Below, in pieces: positions 35,184 through 45,681 of a stretch of 64,000 bases of DNA. Position 1 is the first letter of the stretch. Each line of letters opens with the position of its first letter. Origin of the DNA: Guillardia theta CCMP2712 (taxonomy: Eukaryota > Cryptophyceae > Pyrenomonadales > Geminigeraceae); contig NW_005434653.1 in assembly GCF_000315625.1 (NCBI RefSeq), positions 2,640 to 66,639 of the forward strand. The letters are read 5' to 3'. The translations under genes were made by a program, and so were the position numbers. The notes under the pieces are model-generated. The model made no database searches. It was not told where the DNA came from and saw only the letters and a list, made by a program, of their open reading frames with translations.

Positions 35184-36815
35184 TCACTCGCATCGGAGGT
35201 TTCGGAACTGCACGTATCGTTTGTGCCCTTCCAGGGTCTTGAGCTTGTGAAAGTCAACGAGTATGAGCTGTAGCTCACAGATGTGCCCCTCCACCCCCTT
35301 CTTCCTCGTCTCGTCGCTCACCACCCGTAGGTTGATCGCGACGTCTCTGTAGCCACCCGATATCTTGCTGTCGAAGTCTGGATCCAGCCTGTTCTTTATC
35401 TGCAGCACCTGGATCTCCGGGTCTCTGGCGATCTTGTCCAGGCAGTCGCAGAGTTGGTCGAGGTCCTTGAAGACGATGCTCTGCCGCACCACGTCTGTGA
35501 GACGAGGTACTTTAGTGTCACAGAGCAACAAGACTTTCTCGATCGATCTGGTGGCGTTCTTGATCTTTGCCCAGCAGACTGAGCTCTCGAGCGTCGGGTC
35601 TGCGATCACATCTCGCCAGCGCACGTACTGGGGCTCGTCGTTGTCAGACTGTGCCAAGAAGAAGCCGTCGGAGGCCTCGGCCAGGGCCTTGACCTTGGAG
35701 AGGAAGACGGGGTCGATGACGAGCGCCTGGGCGTACAGCTGATCAAGGTTTTCCCTTCGAAGATTCTCTTCATCAATCTCCTTGTTCGTCTCAGACTCGC
35801 CAGGGATATGATTGTCAGCGGAGTTGGGCAGGATGAATGTTGGACCATAGGGACCCCATCCCCGCACATTGCGTAGAGAATTCATCAAGCGAAATATCGA
35901 TTGGCTGCCTTTCACCTCTTCCCATTCCTTCTCAAACACCGATGAGCTGTGTAAGGCTTCACTCAAGGTTCTCGACCTCGTAAGCTCGCGGCAAGCCAGG
36001 AAGAAAACGGTTGCTGCAAACACGAAGATGCTCTCATATCTGACTCGTCCTGCTCCCAAGGCAGAAGCAAAGATCATAATATGTGCTAGAAAGACTTGCT
36101 CGACCACATAAAGTTCGCTGAAGATCAAAGGAGCTGGAAAGAAGAAAAGATCCTGACAAATCAAGTTGTCACAAGATTGACCTTTTCAGAACAGACAGCT
36201 CACCGAGATTGCATAGATCAAGAACTCGTGACGTGATGCCTCCAAAGCAGTTTCGTTGTAGCCCTCAGCTAGCATACCGAAGAAGATGATAGAGTTGAAA
36301 AGTCCATCAAGAAAGCCCGCGAAAATCAAGACCTTCACATGCGAGTTACTTGAAGGTATCAGTTGAAACAGTGCCCTACCTGCTTGGTTCGATATGTACC
36401 TGGTTGCTAACTGCAGCGACAACTCCCATGTGCAAGGAAGATGGTTTTTCCCAAGAAAATCTTGATGCAGAAACTCTCTTGAACCTGCCTTGTTCGGGAA
36501 AAGGGAAAAGTAGCCAGTAGATTGAATCCTGTGGAGAGACACTGATTCAAGAATGATCCATAGTGATCCAACCACCACGAAAATGAATTGTACGGGACGT
36601 AAAGTAAGGAGCGCAGACAGAGGCTCGTGGGAGAACAAGATCAGCCATGGGTTGATCTTGTATACTTTTCTCTCCACAGTGCTTCTCTGAAGGAAGTCCC
36701 CGCTAACATGCATGTAGGCATGCGAGAATCCGGGTTTGAAATCTGTTCTCCTCGGAGTCTGAATCAAGACAGGTTCGGACTGCTGACCTTCAACCTCAAT
36801 TTCAATGCTAGCCAT
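35184..36815 (-). CDS. Multi-pass membrane protein with C-terminal RelA/SpoT-like nucleotidyltransferase fold
   Basis: Two exons joined by a 50-nt intron around 36,150-36,205. The start is taken at MASIEIEVEGQQ (36,815). The N-terminal half has four or more hydrophobic segments (VQFIFVVVGSLWIILESV, VKVLIFAGFLDGLFNSIIF, DLFFFPAPLIFSELYVV, SIFVFAATVFFLAC). The C-terminal part shows the order seen in RelA/SpoT-like (RSH synthetase-fold) proteins: VPRLTDVVRQSIVFKDLDQL (substrate-binding D-x2-R), IQVLQIKNRLD, SGGYRDVAINLRV (GYRxxH-like) and HICELQLILVDFHKLK (the E-x-Q motif), then GHKRYVQFRNL. In bacteria and plastids this fold makes (p)ppGpp; many protist homologues are uncharacterised. The GYRD variant lacks the canonical His. 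Activity and topology are inference. Confidence 0.7.
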
Positions 36816-38270
36816 GAACGTTCTCACCGCCCCTTCGCCGCCGGCCTCCCCTCAGCAGCCTTCTTGTCTCCTGGCCATCAAATGAAACTCTACGATACTC
36901 TCATCACTGCGTACTGCCGGCGTGCAGCACTACCTAGGCTACTTCCTAGGACCCAGATCATCGGCCCCCCCCTAGGTACCCTATCGGCATCTGGTTTTAC
37001 CCAAGAATGTTTTCTTTGTCAATAATGAAAATTTGCTATAAAAGTATTGTATGAAATAAATAGAAAGTACCCGTCTGTAGTCCTGCTAAAAGTACCCCAC
37101 TAGCTCAGCAGCATTCCCCCGGTACGTTGTTGATCACGGATCACTGACTTTAAAACAATGTTAATGTCTCTAAAACGTTTTGAAGACATTTACATATTTA
37201 TTGCCCAAACTCGTGAAGCATCAGATAGTCGAGCCCCACCCCCCCAACTGAGCATATCAGCAAGGGGAAACCACCCCTTCAACAAGCACCGGCGCAATTT
37301 TCGGAGACTTGTGACGCACATCAAGCCGCGATAAGTGTACAACTCTTGATTCCTCATCCCCCTCATACTCAAGTTTTGACCGTTAATTGCTGGTTGACTG
37401 GCCGTTGGGCCGCGACGTTGAGGCTCTTCCGGTTCGTCTTTGTGGAGCAGAACTAGTGGCCGTCCTATGTCAAGCTGAAAACTACTTGACCCAGTGAAAC
37501 TCTCCCGCCCTGCTCAAGAAAAATGGGCGAGCACCATTAGTGAAGGATGATGGCTGCATCACTGAAGCATATATGCCCTACACTGACTGAAGATGTTGGA
37601 TCGTTGTGTTTTAGCCAGGAGTCGGGCGATGTATGAAAATGAACGATGAAAGTACACTCCAATTTCATGCTGGCAACCTGTGTCTTCAAAACTGAAGAAT
37701 GGTTCAGACATTTGTTCAGACAGCCTCGGTTTGGTTTACTGTGGCCTTGACTGAAGTTACAGCAAACCAATACAAACACATGTTGAAAACAATGACAAGA
37801 CAGCTGTTTTGAATGATGAGAAGATGGAAAAAGTGAATCATCTCTGAAACTTGTCTGAGAAAATATGGTCTCAAGGGATAGGTGAGGATGTGCTGTGAAA
37901 ACAATTCATTGGAAGTCATCATACGCATTCCTTTTGAAAACAGCCCATCAAGAAACCAAATCGGAATCTCGTGCCTCCTGTGTGCATTTTCCACATTGCA
38001 GAGACATGCGATGAAAAGCAGCATGGGGTCGAATTCTCCTGAGACACCAATTCCTCGGAATTTATCATGCATCATCATCTCATGTTTCAGCCAGCTGATT
38101 TATTGAATACTGCTGCTGCCGCCGCCGCCGCAACTGTTGCCGACTGCTTCAGCTGATACTTTTCTCGTGTAGCGAAGTGGTGCGACAGGTGGTTTAGAAG
38201 ATTGCAATCCATGACAATGCAGAGTTTAACAGAATTTTTTTTTGACAGCTCTCAATACCAATGCGTACTT
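36816..38270. other. Intergenic, no supported gene
   Basis: Mixed composition. A 120-codon open frame on the minus strand at 37,716-38,078 has hydrophobic stretches but no recognisable domain and lies in AT-rich DNA; I do not call it. A short CTG/CCG run occurs at 38,109-38,132. Confidence 0.4.
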
Positions 38271-38767
38271 TAAGTGAGCCTTTATGATTTGACCGATACT
38301 TTCAACAAACTTAACATGCTATGTACAATCTAAAGAATAACTATTTACAGCCGTCGCTCTCATCGGCCTACCGCACAAAGATGCTTTCATGTCGCACGCA
38401 GCTGATCTCCGAAAGCTTGCAAGCTTTCGACGCAGCCTGAGAAATGCTCTGCAGCACCAGCTCTCCCTTGCCGTCGTCCTTCCGATGGCTCAATGACGTC
38501 CCGGGACGTTGACTCGCGAGATTGTCGACGTATGCTTGCTGTGCCGCATTGAGGCGGAAGGCCTTTCTGGCGATACCGCGAGACGGGAGGGACAGGCGCT
38601 CGTTGAGGAGGACAAAGGAAGCGGAAGTCATGGCGAGTTGAAAGGAGGAGAAGAGATGATCACGACGGGAGTATGCGTAGGAGATGAGTAGGAGGTGCAG
38701 TATTTACTACAGGGAAGAATGGTGTAGTAAACGTACCATGCGGCTCCTTGCAATCTCAGTGACAGCA
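38271..38767. repeat. Left arm of a 497-bp inverted duplication
   Basis: This arm is the reverse complement of 39,089-39,585. Both arms are 497 bp and no mismatch was seen by eye. They flank a 321-bp spacer. The left arm carries the minus-strand copy of the 87-aa gene together with its whole upstream region. Confidence 0.9.
38368..38631 (-). CDS. Small uncharacterised protein, copy 1 (87 aa)
   Basis: Intronless open frame beginning MTSASFVLLNERLSLPSR and ending with HESIFVR. The core is FRLNAAQQAYVDNLASQ, then KDDGKGELVLQSISQAASKA. It is identical in protein to the copy at 39,225-39,488 because both lie in the inverted duplication. The same core recurs, diverged, in the gene at 52,138-52,428 (FHLNHTQRAYVRQHFNSQ; VDDGEGKVLLRSIQLAR), which argues that the frame is really translated and under selection. 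No signal peptide, membrane segment or known domain. Basic and Ser-rich, probably soluble. Upstream lies a small palindrome of TTTACTAC/GTAGTAAA. Confidence 0.65.
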   Translation of the reverse strand: MTSASFVLLNERLSLPSRGIARKAFRLNAAQQAYVDNLASQRPGTSLSHRKDDGKGELVLQSISQAASKACKLSEISCVRHESIFVR

Positions 38768-39153
38768 CTCTTTACTACAGTACAGAAACTGACCGGATCC
38801 CTGATCAGCACGGACCTTCTTTACAATTTGAACGGCTGAGCAACAGATCCTTTAAACGGACGCACAGTAATTGGTGGGGGTGGAAAGACTGATTTGCAGG
38901 GGTAGTAGCGATTCCCAAATAAATTGACATCCTGATTCTGATAGCTTGTCACTTCGTTTGAATTGGCGCAATATTCGGCTTTTTTTAGCATCTTCTCCCT
39001 TCGATCATGGGCTAGCTCCCCGTTGCTGACATTGCTGACATGGAAGATATGTAGTAAAGAGCTGTAGGTGTGCTGTATGGGTGCGAGATGCTGTCACTGA
39101 GATTGCAAGGAGCCGCATGGTACGTTTACTACACCATTCTTCCCTGTAGTAAA
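38703..39153. promoter_or_regulatory. Cluster of TTTACTAC motifs between the divergent copies
   Basis: The octamer TTTACTAC (or its complement) occurs six times between the two start codons: at 38,703, 38,724 and 38,771 on the left and mirrored at 39,051, 39,125 and 39,146 on the right. Inside each arm two copies face each other about 13 bp apart, forming a dyad roughly 70-100 bp upstream of the ATG. The symmetric position suggests a regulator-binding or promoter element. Function is inferred only from position. Confidence 0.4.
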
Positions 39154-39585
39154 TACTGCACCTCCTACTCATCTCCTACGCATACTCCCGTCGTGATCAT
39201 CTCTTCTCCTCCTTTCAACTCGCCATGACTTCCGCTTCCTTTGTCCTCCTCAACGAGCGCCTGTCCCTACCGTCTCGCGGTATCGCCAGAAAGGCCTTCC
39301 GCCTCAATGCGGCACAGCAAGCATACGTCGACAATCTCGCGAGTCAACGTCCCGGGACGTCATTGAGCCATCGGAAGGACGACGGCAAGGGAGAGCTGGT
39401 GCTGCAGAGCATTTCTCAGGCTGCGTCGAAAGCTTGCAAGCTTTCGGAGATCAGCTGCGTGCGACATGAAAGCATCTTTGTGCGGTAGGCCGATGAGAGC
39501 GACGGCTGTAAATAGTTATTCTTTAGATTGTACATAGCATGTTAAGTTTGTTGAAAGTATCGGTCAAATCATAAAGGCTCACTTA
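39089..39585. repeat. Right arm of the 497-bp inverted duplication
   Basis: Reverse complement of 38,271-38,767. The outer boundary is at GCTCACTTA: beyond it the two flanks differ completely (AAATCGCAG on the right; AAAGTACGC read outward on the left). Confidence 0.9.
39225..39488 (+). CDS. Small uncharacterised protein, copy 2 (87 aa)
   Basis: Identical amino-acid sequence to the copy at 38,368-38,631, transcribed away from it. The start ATG follows a pyrimidine-rich leader (CTTCTCCTCCTTTCAACTCG). It has the same core features: a FRLNAAQQAYV helix-like segment, DDGKGELVLQSIS and a C-terminal basic end. The stop is TAG, followed within about 45 bp by AT-rich sequence. The perfect identity of arms means either very recent duplication, gene conversion or an assembly artefact; the third, diverged relative at 52 kb is independent evidence for the family. 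Confidence 0.65.
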   Translation: MTSASFVLLNERLSLPSRGIARKAFRLNAAQQAYVDNLASQRPGTSLSHRKDDGKGELVLQSISQAASKACKLSEISCVRHESIFVR

Positions 39586-42179
39586 TAAATCGCAGACGGA
39601 ACTCGATTGTCGAATTCGTTATGTTTTGAAGCTTATTTAGATGTCACAATCAACGACAATTTGATACGAATTTGTCCCGAGACTGTTGACAGGAACACTG
39701 GAGGAGTTGCAATTTATTAGGTTTGTTTGTTTGATCATGTTTGGACGGGGCTGTTGAGTTAAGGATACCCAGAGATGATATGCTTGGAGAAGGTCTGTCG
39801 CTAGTCGCTCAAAGCTGACGTGTACATACCATCAGAGTGATCGCAACAATTATAGCTAAAAGGCTCGAGAAGGTTTCGGATTCCGTACTTCGTGTACTTC
39901 ATTTCGGTACACCACATTTAGACGGCTATATCGTGCTGTTATCCTTTCAAGCATGTATATGATAGATTCAGTTCCAGTACGAATGCTTGTTCGCTCGGCT
40001 ATCATGCCAAGCTGTTTTGAGGAGTCCCCGGTGACGCTTTTTCAAGCCTCAGCCCGCCCTTTTCCTTTCTGACAGTACACACGGTTGACAAGTTTGTTTT
40101 GTAACAACTGTGTCTGATGACAGGGAGATCACATCGGATTCGAGGAGGCTGAGGCATTCTTACCGGGATTTTCAAGGTGTTCTTGCTTGATTGATGCATC
40201 CCAGGCGCACTGGCAGGCTGGCCATAAGCCGAACTTCGAAGTCTGAGGACTCCAGAGAAATAAAGAGGCCCCAGTGAGTCCGACGCCGCCGCTTCTCAAG
40301 TTCCGAGCCCAGGCCGCCCGGCGGCGGCCGGGAGTCCGAGTCCGACCCGACTCGCGGCGAGTCGAGTGCGGCGCCCGGGACTCCGGGAGCCTCCGAGTCT
40401 GGAAGTCTGGCACCCTGGGCCCGCCCGGTTCGGCCGCGCCGGGCCCGCCATAAGTTCTGATACGTTCAGTGGGGTGCTAATATAAAACTCTTGATCCAAC
40501 TTGTAATAATAACTCTCGTATGAATCACATTTTAAAATATTGTAATTTTGAGAGGCCGTAATGGAAATGGAGTACTGGGCCAGGAAACTCTGGACATCTC
40601 AAATCATTTTTAGATAACAATTATGATAATTTCAAATTACCCTGAAATTTTTGAATCCAACTTCCTTATTTTGCCACAACGTTTCACACGAATGGTCGTA
40701 AATGCTCCTAAACAATTGCACCCTACCCATATCACAAATGAGTTTAAAACTACTTTTATACCCCTGAAGATGAGGAAACCACCCCACCCGTCCACCATCT
40801 CACTACACACAGGGTGCTCTCTGCGTCTCATACTTGCGCTACCCACCCCACTTTACTTGCTACTGGCAGCACCCAGTCACACAGTATACCCCCTCTGAGG
40901 GTCAGAACCCCACCAACCCTATCACTAATCACCCCTCACTAGATTCTGATCCGGAAATATCAAAAAATTTCTGTGACGAAGATCGAATGTGGGGTGGTCT
41001 TTCTGAATTTTTTGATGGAATGAGACCCAACTCAGTGAAATGTTTCTCCTAACATTTGATCTGTCCACGAACATTCATCCAGATTTCAACATAATCATTG
41101 AACTGTTCCTGTGGTTAAAGAGAATACAAGGGGTTGCTTTCCGACCAGCAATTTTATAGGTCCGCCTCAAAACCAGAAACTACCCCTGTACCCCAAGTCA
41201 CCTGAGACCTACCCCAGGAATTCATGACTTGAATGATACCCCCTACCCTACAGCATAAAGTTTACTACCTACCCTGGCTATCCCTTGCTTTACCACCGCA
41301 GCTACCCCTTCTCTGACTACTCAACCGAAGCCCGACTACAATCTGGACCCCGGGACCCACCCCCTCGGTGCAAAATATTCCAACGAAAGGAGGGGGTTAT
41401 GAACAAGCGGGGTGATAGGTAGTCACAGGTACCCCTTGGAATGATAGAGGAAGGACCCGTACACACTCCCTGCAACCCTTGCAACCCAAGGAACCCCTAC
41501 CCTTTCGACCCTAATAACCTTACCTGACAAGAACGCTTTCTACCACCCCTTGTTCCTATAGACACTACCCTTGGAAATCACAGCAACCTCCACCTCTCTG
41601 ATGTGCCTCCTCGAGGACTACCCTCGCTTACGACTCCTAGTAACTTGTATTTCCTATGATTGTGACTAGCACCTTCCTATGGCCCGACTGGCATACCACC
41701 ACTGCCCCACCCCTACCCTACCCCCCGTTTCCCACTCCAACCAACTGCGCACCCCAGCATTGCCCTTCCCGCCATGGCTGCCAGCTCCGTTTGAGCGCGG
41801 GAGGGTTGAACATCCTCCTGTGATCAAGAGCTGTTGGATTCCGTCAGCCCTGAGGTGCGATCGAGACAGATTCCTCATCCTTAGCTGGGCATTCTTTTCC
41901 CATCGAGTGGTTGGTCTTGGTAAATAGACCAAGAGCAAGGTTGGGGCTGCTTCGCCCTGGTCAGGACCACAATCTTTCCGGTCATTCGGTTGAGTCGATC
42001 GCTTACCCAAGCGTATCGTCGTTGTATTCTTTGTATTTCTCGTTCTTTTTCCAGCTCTGCTCTCTGGTTATCGGACTAGTTCAACTCGCCTTTTTCTGTT
42101 AGTTTGGGCACATTTGCGTTCGCAGCACTACCGCCCTGCTCTTCTCAAACATTTTGTTTCATAGCCGCCGCACAAGTGG
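39586..42179. other. Long intergenic region with a GC island and a C-rich, G-poor stretch
   Basis: About 2.6 kb without a supported gene. A GC-rich island lies at 40,270-40,460 (GGCCGGGAGTCCGAGTCC-like words). From about 40,740 to 41,720 the plus strand is strikingly C-rich and G-poor (CCCCTACC, CCACCCC words). Open frames here are short or Pro-rich. Confidence 0.5.
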
Positions 42180-43726
42180 ATGTCACCAGTAGACTGTCCA
42201 GTGATGTTGGCAAATCCTACACCTTGTCATGGTATGTGGTCGAACTCAGTGTTTGATATGGGGGGTTCTACCCCCCAAGGGTGCGCAAGTGAGTACCGGG
42301 CTCCAAGCACGGGCAACGGAGCCATTCATAAATCAGCACGACAATCGCTTCGTCTTGCTGTCAAGAGTGCGAGCGACATAAGAGTCAAAGGAGAGGTCCA
42401 GAGCGCCTATTGGAAGCCCCTTTTCAGTCCCAAGAAGCCAGTCAAGAAGGATGACTCAGCAGCGACGAAGCTCAAGACCCCTTCGCGAACAAACAATCGC
42501 ACGCAAGATGCCGATGGCAAGGGAATGGCTGGGAAACGCAAGCGAAACTCGTCACTAGAATCAATTTTATCTCAGTCTTGCTTGAATGTCAATGAGGGAA
42601 AGAACATCAAGAAAGAAAAAGAACACGATAAATATTGTCATTTTTGTCAGGTCAAATATCTGTGTTTGAAAGCTCCATCATGATGTACTTGTGCAGCACG
42701 TCAAGGTCAATATGCTGGCGTGCGAGTCGCCAGATTGTACTCATAGGTTGGAAGTATCTGCTTGTGAAAGATAACCTGACTGTTGTGTAGATTTTGCACG
42801 TATTGTTTGGCTGTTCACTTAGGAGACAATACCGATCCTTCTTCAAGTTCTTCATGGAAGATGGGGCATTGGTCGTGTCCGACCTGCCGTCAAGAGTAAA
42901 ACACATCTTTGTTAAACTGGGAAATATTCATGATGGTTTACAGGTGCTGTTGCTCCTTGTCGGAATGCAGTAAGTCCCATCGCCACTGCAAAGCGTTCCG
43001 ATACAGGTGAGCACGCTTTTTGCTTGTTTCTTGGATTTATTCCCCTCCAGATGTCGAAGAGCCAATGCAGCAAACTTGAGAATGTCTGCTGCACATGCAT
43101 TGGTTTCATTGGGTGTTTCAGGCAATGAAGATCCTAAGAACAAGGCCTGCAAGTCTCAGAAACTTTCTACTTCTGGGAAGACCAAGAAAACCAACATTGG
43201 CAGTGAAACAGGCTCGGCTGTTCCGTTAGGCCCCCCGGAAGGTTCGGAAACCCGCGCTCCAGGGAACAACCCACACGAACACGAAGATCAAAAGGCGATG
43301 ATGCAAGCACAAGCGGATCGTGTGCTTGGGCTGCTGTGCATGATCACAGCCGAACAAGCCAATGTATGCCTCTATATTCCTCTACAAGTGGATCGTGACC
43401 TTATATACCAGGAGGAGACTGAGGAAAGCCTTCATTCTGATTGCAGCAACGAGTCCGATTCTCCATCTCAGGATTGTGACGAAGAGAAGGAGGTTGCGGA
43501 GACGACAGCCGAGAGCTGCACCAGCTCACTGGAAGAACTTGCTCTGTTTGCCTTACAGTCTCTCGCAGCTATCCCGGGGGAGGATTTGAAAGCGGCTCCT
43601 GTGGGTCCAGAAACAACAGGCAGGACAGGAGATGTCTCCCCCGGTAGACCAACAGCAGAATGCTCTCCTTGTACACCTCGAGAGGATCTCTCGTACGACA
43701 GTGCTTCCCCAGAACACCATGTCTAG
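42180..43726 (+). CDS. Zinc-finger protein with a 4CXXC_R1-like cysteine cluster
   Basis: Start ATG 42180; stop TAG 43,724-43,726. A basic, Ser-rich N-terminal region carries PLFSPKKPVKKDD and MAGKRKRNSSLESILSQ (possible nuclear localisation). Four short introns then split a cysteine-rich domain: DKYCHFCQ, VKVNMLACESPDCTHRFC, TYCLAVHLGDN, MGHWSCPTCRQ, ECCCSLSECSKSHRHCKAFR and YRCRRA. The CxxC spacing and the CNC-like CCCSLSEC followed by HRHCKAFRYRCRRA fit the zinc finger found in CDCA7/JmjC-associated (4CXXC_R1) proteins, which are chromatin factors; the CDCA7-specific GVRG motif is absent. The C-terminal half is acidic and Ser/Pro-rich (SDCSNESDSPSQDCDEEKE). A nuclear chromatin-associated role is inferred. 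Confidence 0.7.
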
Positions 43727-43859
43727 AGCATAATGCTTTTGCCTTACACACGTGAATCTAAAGTGATGGTGAAAAGAGATAATAATTAGAGCCGCTGGGA
43801 ATCTGAAAACATGTTTATGAATTCAGAGTATAATCTCAGGTTTCTCTATAGCCTATGGC

Positions 43860-45237
43860 CTACCGATCCCTCTGACGGTGATATCTGAATCTAATCTGAA
43901 AGTCAGCGATATCCTGCAGGGTCAGAGCTGGAGAAGTTTAAGTCTCACCTCATAGCTCCACACAGAGCGAGGTTGAACGTGGAGGTTCCAGTACTGTTCG
44001 GCAATGTGCGCAGGGTCCATGAGCGGGACGTTGGTGCCCCATCCCTTGGTGTTGGGCGATTCGATGACTCCGTCAATGATGACATGGCCAACATGAACTC
44101 CTTGAGCAGCGAGCTCCTGGAACAGCGACTGCCCGTAGGAACGCAGCGCTGCCTTGACCGGAGCCACCGACCCGAACTTCTTACCTCCTCTGAGAGACAC
44201 CAGTCAAGGAAGGGGAGGCAGCGGAGAGAGCTAACCTCAGAGAAGCAGTAGCGCCGGAAAGGAGGATCGTTCCCTTGCCCTGAACCTGAAGATGAGCGGT
44301 GGAGGAAGAGGGGAACAAGGAGCCAGGGGGAAGACTCTACTGGCCTGCTCGATCATCTTGGGGACGACTTGACTGTTGCATCGAAGGCAGCCAGTGACTC
44401 CGATGCTGCTCAGATCATCAGAACGAGGATGAAGGAGGAGAGGGGATGAAGATTTTGGAATACTTAAAGGCAGAGTCAAAGAACTGCGGGTCGATGTCAT
44501 GAGCAGCAGGGAGGTTGGGGAATTCGTGTCCAGGAGGAAACGGAGGAGCCACGTTGTAAATCATGACCTGAGAGCTGCGAGATGAGACGGGAGAAGAACA
44601 AGCACGGGAAGGGAGCACCTCCACCTTGCCGAGCGAGAAGATCTGTTTGAAGGCGGTAGAGACGCTCTCCATGTCCGTGACATCGCAGCAGATGGAGGTA
44701 GCAGTTCCTCCTGGGGTTCCGTGAGAATGGAAGACAGGAAGGGAGGGGAAAGAGAGGAGGGAGAAGGAAAGTTGTCGTACCTTGATTCCTTACCTCCTCC
44801 GCTACCGCCTGTAAACTAGGTTCAGTCTTCTCTTCTCACTCCTCCCTCCCCTCCTCCCTCCCCTCCTCCCTCCCCTCCTCCCTCCCCATTCCCCCGCTCC
44901 ATTTCCTCTCTAGTCACCTCAACCACATCCTTCCGTCTAGCGAGGAGCGCAACGTGATATCCGCCTGCCAGCCTTTCACTCCTCTCGGCCTCCCTTCACA
45001 TCCTCCACCTTGAGCAAACCGCAGGGACAAGGCACCTCCCAGGCCCTGAACGAGCTCGTCACTACCTTTCAGTTTTCCCTCGCCCCTCACCCATCGGGAG
45101 GAGGGAGGGATTTCCTTCATGGACCCTCCTTTGTCGTGCTTCGACCCTGCGCGTGCTGACCTCAGCAACGAGCCTGTCAACTAGCGTGATGGTGGGTGAC
45201 CTGGGCCGACGATGACAGCGATTGGCTTGCTCGACAT
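43860..45237 (-). CDS. Short-chain dehydrogenase/reductase, atypical active site
   Basis: About nine exons. Start ATG 45,235-45,237 (MSSKPIAVIVG), then GPGLGGALSLRFA (the GxxxGxG dinucleotide loop), GYHVALLARRKDVVE (end of beta2, basic residues suggesting NADP), TSICCDVTDMESVSTAFKQI (acidic CDVTD after beta3), VMIYNVAPPFPPG (NxAG-like strand beta4), IGVTGCLRCNSQVVPKM, GTILLSGATASLRGGKKFGS and VAPVKAALRSYGQSLFQEL. The lysine of YxxxK is present (APVK) but the tyrosine is replaced by Val. The end VHVGHVIIDGVIESPN is typical. The C-terminus is either EVRLKLLQL (stop near 43,922) or, if the last GT-AG intron is used, a short exon ending at 43,860. Expected reaction: NAD(P)H-dependent redox of an unknown substrate, activity uncertain without Tyr. 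Confidence 0.8.
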
Positions 45238-45246
45238 GGCTCGACT

Positions 45247-45610
45247 TGCAAACGAAAACTCAACTAGAACAAAACTAGAGCAACAGGGTCAAGGCAGGCA
45301 GCACAAAGTCTCCCCGGCTTCTCTCCTACATGCTGCAGCATCATCATTCACTATTGCTCCCTCCTCACTGCAACTACAAGCATCTCATCCCCTTAGCCAT
45401 GGCGGGCATGACATCACACGACGATCATTGCAAACGAAAACTCAACTAGAACAAAACTAGAGCAACAGGGTCAAGGCAGGCAGCACAAAGTCTCCCCGGC
45501 TTCTCTCCTACATGCTGCAGCATCATCATTCACTATTGCTCCCTCCTCACTGCAACTACAAGCATCTCATCCCCTTAGCCATGGCGGGCATGACATCACA
45601 CGACGATCAT
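45247..45610. repeat. 182-bp tandem duplication
   Basis: The segment starting TGCAAACGAAAACTCAACTA and ending GACATCACACGACGATCAT is present twice in direct orientation (45,247-45,428 and 45,429-45,610) with almost no differences. It sits directly upstream of the dehydrogenase start codon, so it duplicates that gene's likely promoter region. Confidence 0.9.
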
Positions 45611-45681
45611 CGCAAGCACAAGAGACGCACAGGCCATGCAAGAGAAGAGGCCTGAGAGCGTCGACTGTCCTGCCGACGCGC

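Noticed and set aside
37716-38078. 120-codon minus-strand frame with hydrophobic stretches
   Set aside because: No domain, no splice partners, AT-rich intergenic context.
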